A stretch of 13,947 nucleotides of DNA, from contig QEUW01000184.1 in assembly GCA_003577005.1 (NCBI GenBank), positions 1 to 13,947 on the forward strand, given 5' to 3'. The notes under the pieces were generated by a model. That model was not told the origin of the DNA. It did no database searches and saw nothing but the letters and a program-made list of their open reading frames with translations. Positions 12,993 to 13,947 of this stretch are shown here, one piece after another (the stretch's first letter is position 1; each line of letters begins with the position of its first letter). A program made the position numbers and the translations under genes. Source of the DNA: Chloroflexota bacterium (GTDB taxonomy: Bacteria; Chloroflexota; Anaerolineae; Caldilineales; Caldilineaceae).

Positions 12993-13571
12993 ATGGTGGC
13001 ACTACGTCCCCAAACCGCCCTGTTGTTGATCGCTGTTCTGGCGCTTGCCCTGGTTGCGCTGGGTGTCGAACCTACAGCGGCCTCGGCGCCCACTCTACAC
13101 CTGGTGGCGCCGGCTGGCCCCCATTCGACGCTCGTCCCGGTCGACATTCAACTACACATCGCACAGGCCGCCAACCTGGGCGCCTGGGAGTTTGACCTCC
13201 AGTACGACCCCGCGCTCGTGACGATTGCCGGCATCACGCTAGGGGATTTCTTTGCCCCGGTCGATAGGTGCGAGCCGTCCATGGGGCGCTGTGCGATCTC
13301 TCTCGGCCCAATCGATGATGGTCAGATCTTCAGCGCCGGGGCGGTGAGCCACGGCCAGGGTGTGGGCGCAAGCGGCGACGGTGTGATCGCCACGCTGCAC
13401 GTCCAGCCGACCGGTGCGCCGGGCCTGGCAACCCTACACTTCGCAGACGCACTGCTCACCGACGTTGCTGCCAATCCCATCTCCCCGGCCACGGCGGACA
13501 CAGTATTGGAATTTGTCGCACCGGCACTTGATGGCAGCAACACGGTCTTCCTGCCCGTGGTATCGCGCTAA
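12993..13571 (+). CDS. Exported single cohesin-like domain protein
   Basis: The protein is 192 residues. Residues 1 to about 31 form a signal peptide: R5, a hydrophobic core ALLLIAVLALALVALGV, then TAASA. The mature part resembles a cohesin module: VPVDIQLHIAQAANLGAWEF near 48-67, LQYDPALVTIAGITLGDFF near 69-87, and GDGVIATLHVQPTGAPGLATL near 128-148. Cohesins are beta-sandwich modules that bind dockerins. C93 and C100 may form a disulfide. The C-terminus is VFLPVVSR, a tail seen on many exported Chloroflexota proteins (from memory). ATG 12993 follows AAGGAGA at 12980-12986. A dockerin-loop protein is encoded 95 nt downstream. The protein could carry other roles for this fold, for example adhesion. 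Confidence 0.75.
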   Translation: MVALRPQTALLLIAVLALALVALGVEPTAASAPTLHLVAPAGPHSTLVPVDIQLHIAQAANLGAWEFDLQYDPALVTIAGITLGDFFAPVDRCEPSMGRCAISLGPIDDGQIFSAGAVSHGQGVGASGDGVIATLHVQPTGAPGLATLHFADALLTDVAANPISPATADTVLEFVAPALDGSNTVFLPVVSR

Positions 13572-13585
13572 GTATCCACCCCCCA

Positions 13586-13621
13586 GCGCAATTGTGGCGT
13601 TTGATGGCGCATCATTTGCGC
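13586..13621 (+). other. Inverted repeat between cohesin and dockerin genes
   Basis: GCGCAA 13586-13591 pairs with TTGCGC 13616-13621. Inside, TGATG 13602-13606 pairs with CATCA 13610-13614 around GCG. No T-tract follows, so termination is unlikely. A role in mRNA stability or in setting the ratio of the two genes is inference. Confidence 0.3.
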
Positions 13622-13666
13622 AAGTATGACCACAGCATCACCCGGGTCAGAAACAAGGAGAGCCGC

Positions 13667-13947
13667 ATGAAACCTCATCTTGGCAATGTTTTAGTCGAAT
13701 ATGTGACAGGTGTCTACACACAAACAGTACCCAACTGGCGGGGCGCTGGCGCCATTGAACCGGACAAAATACATCCAGCCAGGCTCTCCTCCGGTGCTGG
13801 GCGACGTGGATTGTTTGCTGCGCTGATCCTGGCCACCGCCTTGCTTGGTTTGCTCACCTTCACCCTGGCATACGGCCAGACCCCGATCGGCCCATGCGAC
13901 CCCATTGACCGCAACTGCGACGGTGACCTCAATATCATTGATTTTCA
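13667..13947 (+). CDS. Dockerin-repeat exported protein, 5' part (cut by window end)
   Basis: The frame is open from ATG 13667 to the window end, 93 residues plus two bases. AAGGAG at 13655-13660 is a good ribosome site. Residues 1-48 are hydrophilic and end in twin arginines R47-R48; a hydrophobic segment follows at about 50-69 (FAALILATALLGLLTFTLAY), then GQTPIGPCDPI. DRNCDGDLNIID at 81-92 fits the dockerin/EF-hand calcium loop with D81, N83, D85, N89 and D92 as ligands. The first dockerin repeat thus starts soon after the signal segment. The long n-region and twin arginine hint at Tat export or a membrane anchor. What follows the dockerin is outside the window. Confidence 0.7.
   Translation, partial: MKPHLGNVLVEYVTGVYTQTVPNWRGAGAIEPDKIHPARLSSGAGRRGLFAALILATALLGLLTFTLAYGQTPIGPCDPIDRNCDGDLNIIDF

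Overview
The window is a bacterial ribosomal-protein cluster followed by an accessory flank. From about 1 to 11.7 kb it carries, all on the + strand, the end of the spc operon, the alpha operon and the L13-S9 unit: (rplE tail?)-rpsN-rpsH-rplF-rplR-rpsE-rpmD-rplO-secY-adk-map-rpmJ-rpsM-rpsK-rpsD-rpoA-rplQ-truA-rplM-rpsI. The zinc forms of S14, S4 and L36 and the zinc-type adenylate kinase lid are all present. Several genes start with GTG (rpsN, truA, rplM) and rpoA probably starts with TTG. infA, which often lies between map and rpmJ, is absent. Gene content, the secreted cohesin and dockerin proteins, and a C-terminal VFLPVVSR tail suggest a member of the Chloroflexota (Anaerolineae or Caldilineae-like). 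That placement is inference from memory of such proteins, not a database match.

The genes work together in protein synthesis and export: ribosomal proteins of both subunits, the RNA polymerase alpha subunit, the translocon pore SecY, adenylate kinase, N-terminal methionine removal (Map) and tRNA pseudouridylation (TruA). A strong rho-independent terminator at 11763-11808 closes the run, but its T-tract directly touches the ribosome binding site of the next gene, a diverged MogA/MoaB-fold protein.

Four intergenic spacers (rpsN/rpsH, rpmD/rplO, rpsM/rpsK, rpsD/rpoA) share a striking design. Each has a short array of 7-nt (once 8-nt) words in one arm and an array of the reverse-complement word in the other, so each can fold into a long hairpin. 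The repeated word differs at each site while the design stays the same.

From 12.45 kb the content changes. A 543-nt gene-free stretch holds a 111-bp imperfect palindrome flanked by an exact 8-bp direct repeat (CAAAATAC), which has the anatomy of a miniature inverted-repeat transposable element. A possible coding remnant follows. The window ends with two adjacent genes for exported proteins: a single-domain cohesin-like protein and, cut by the window end, a protein with a textbook dockerin calcium-binding loop. They are a candidate cell-surface assembly pair.
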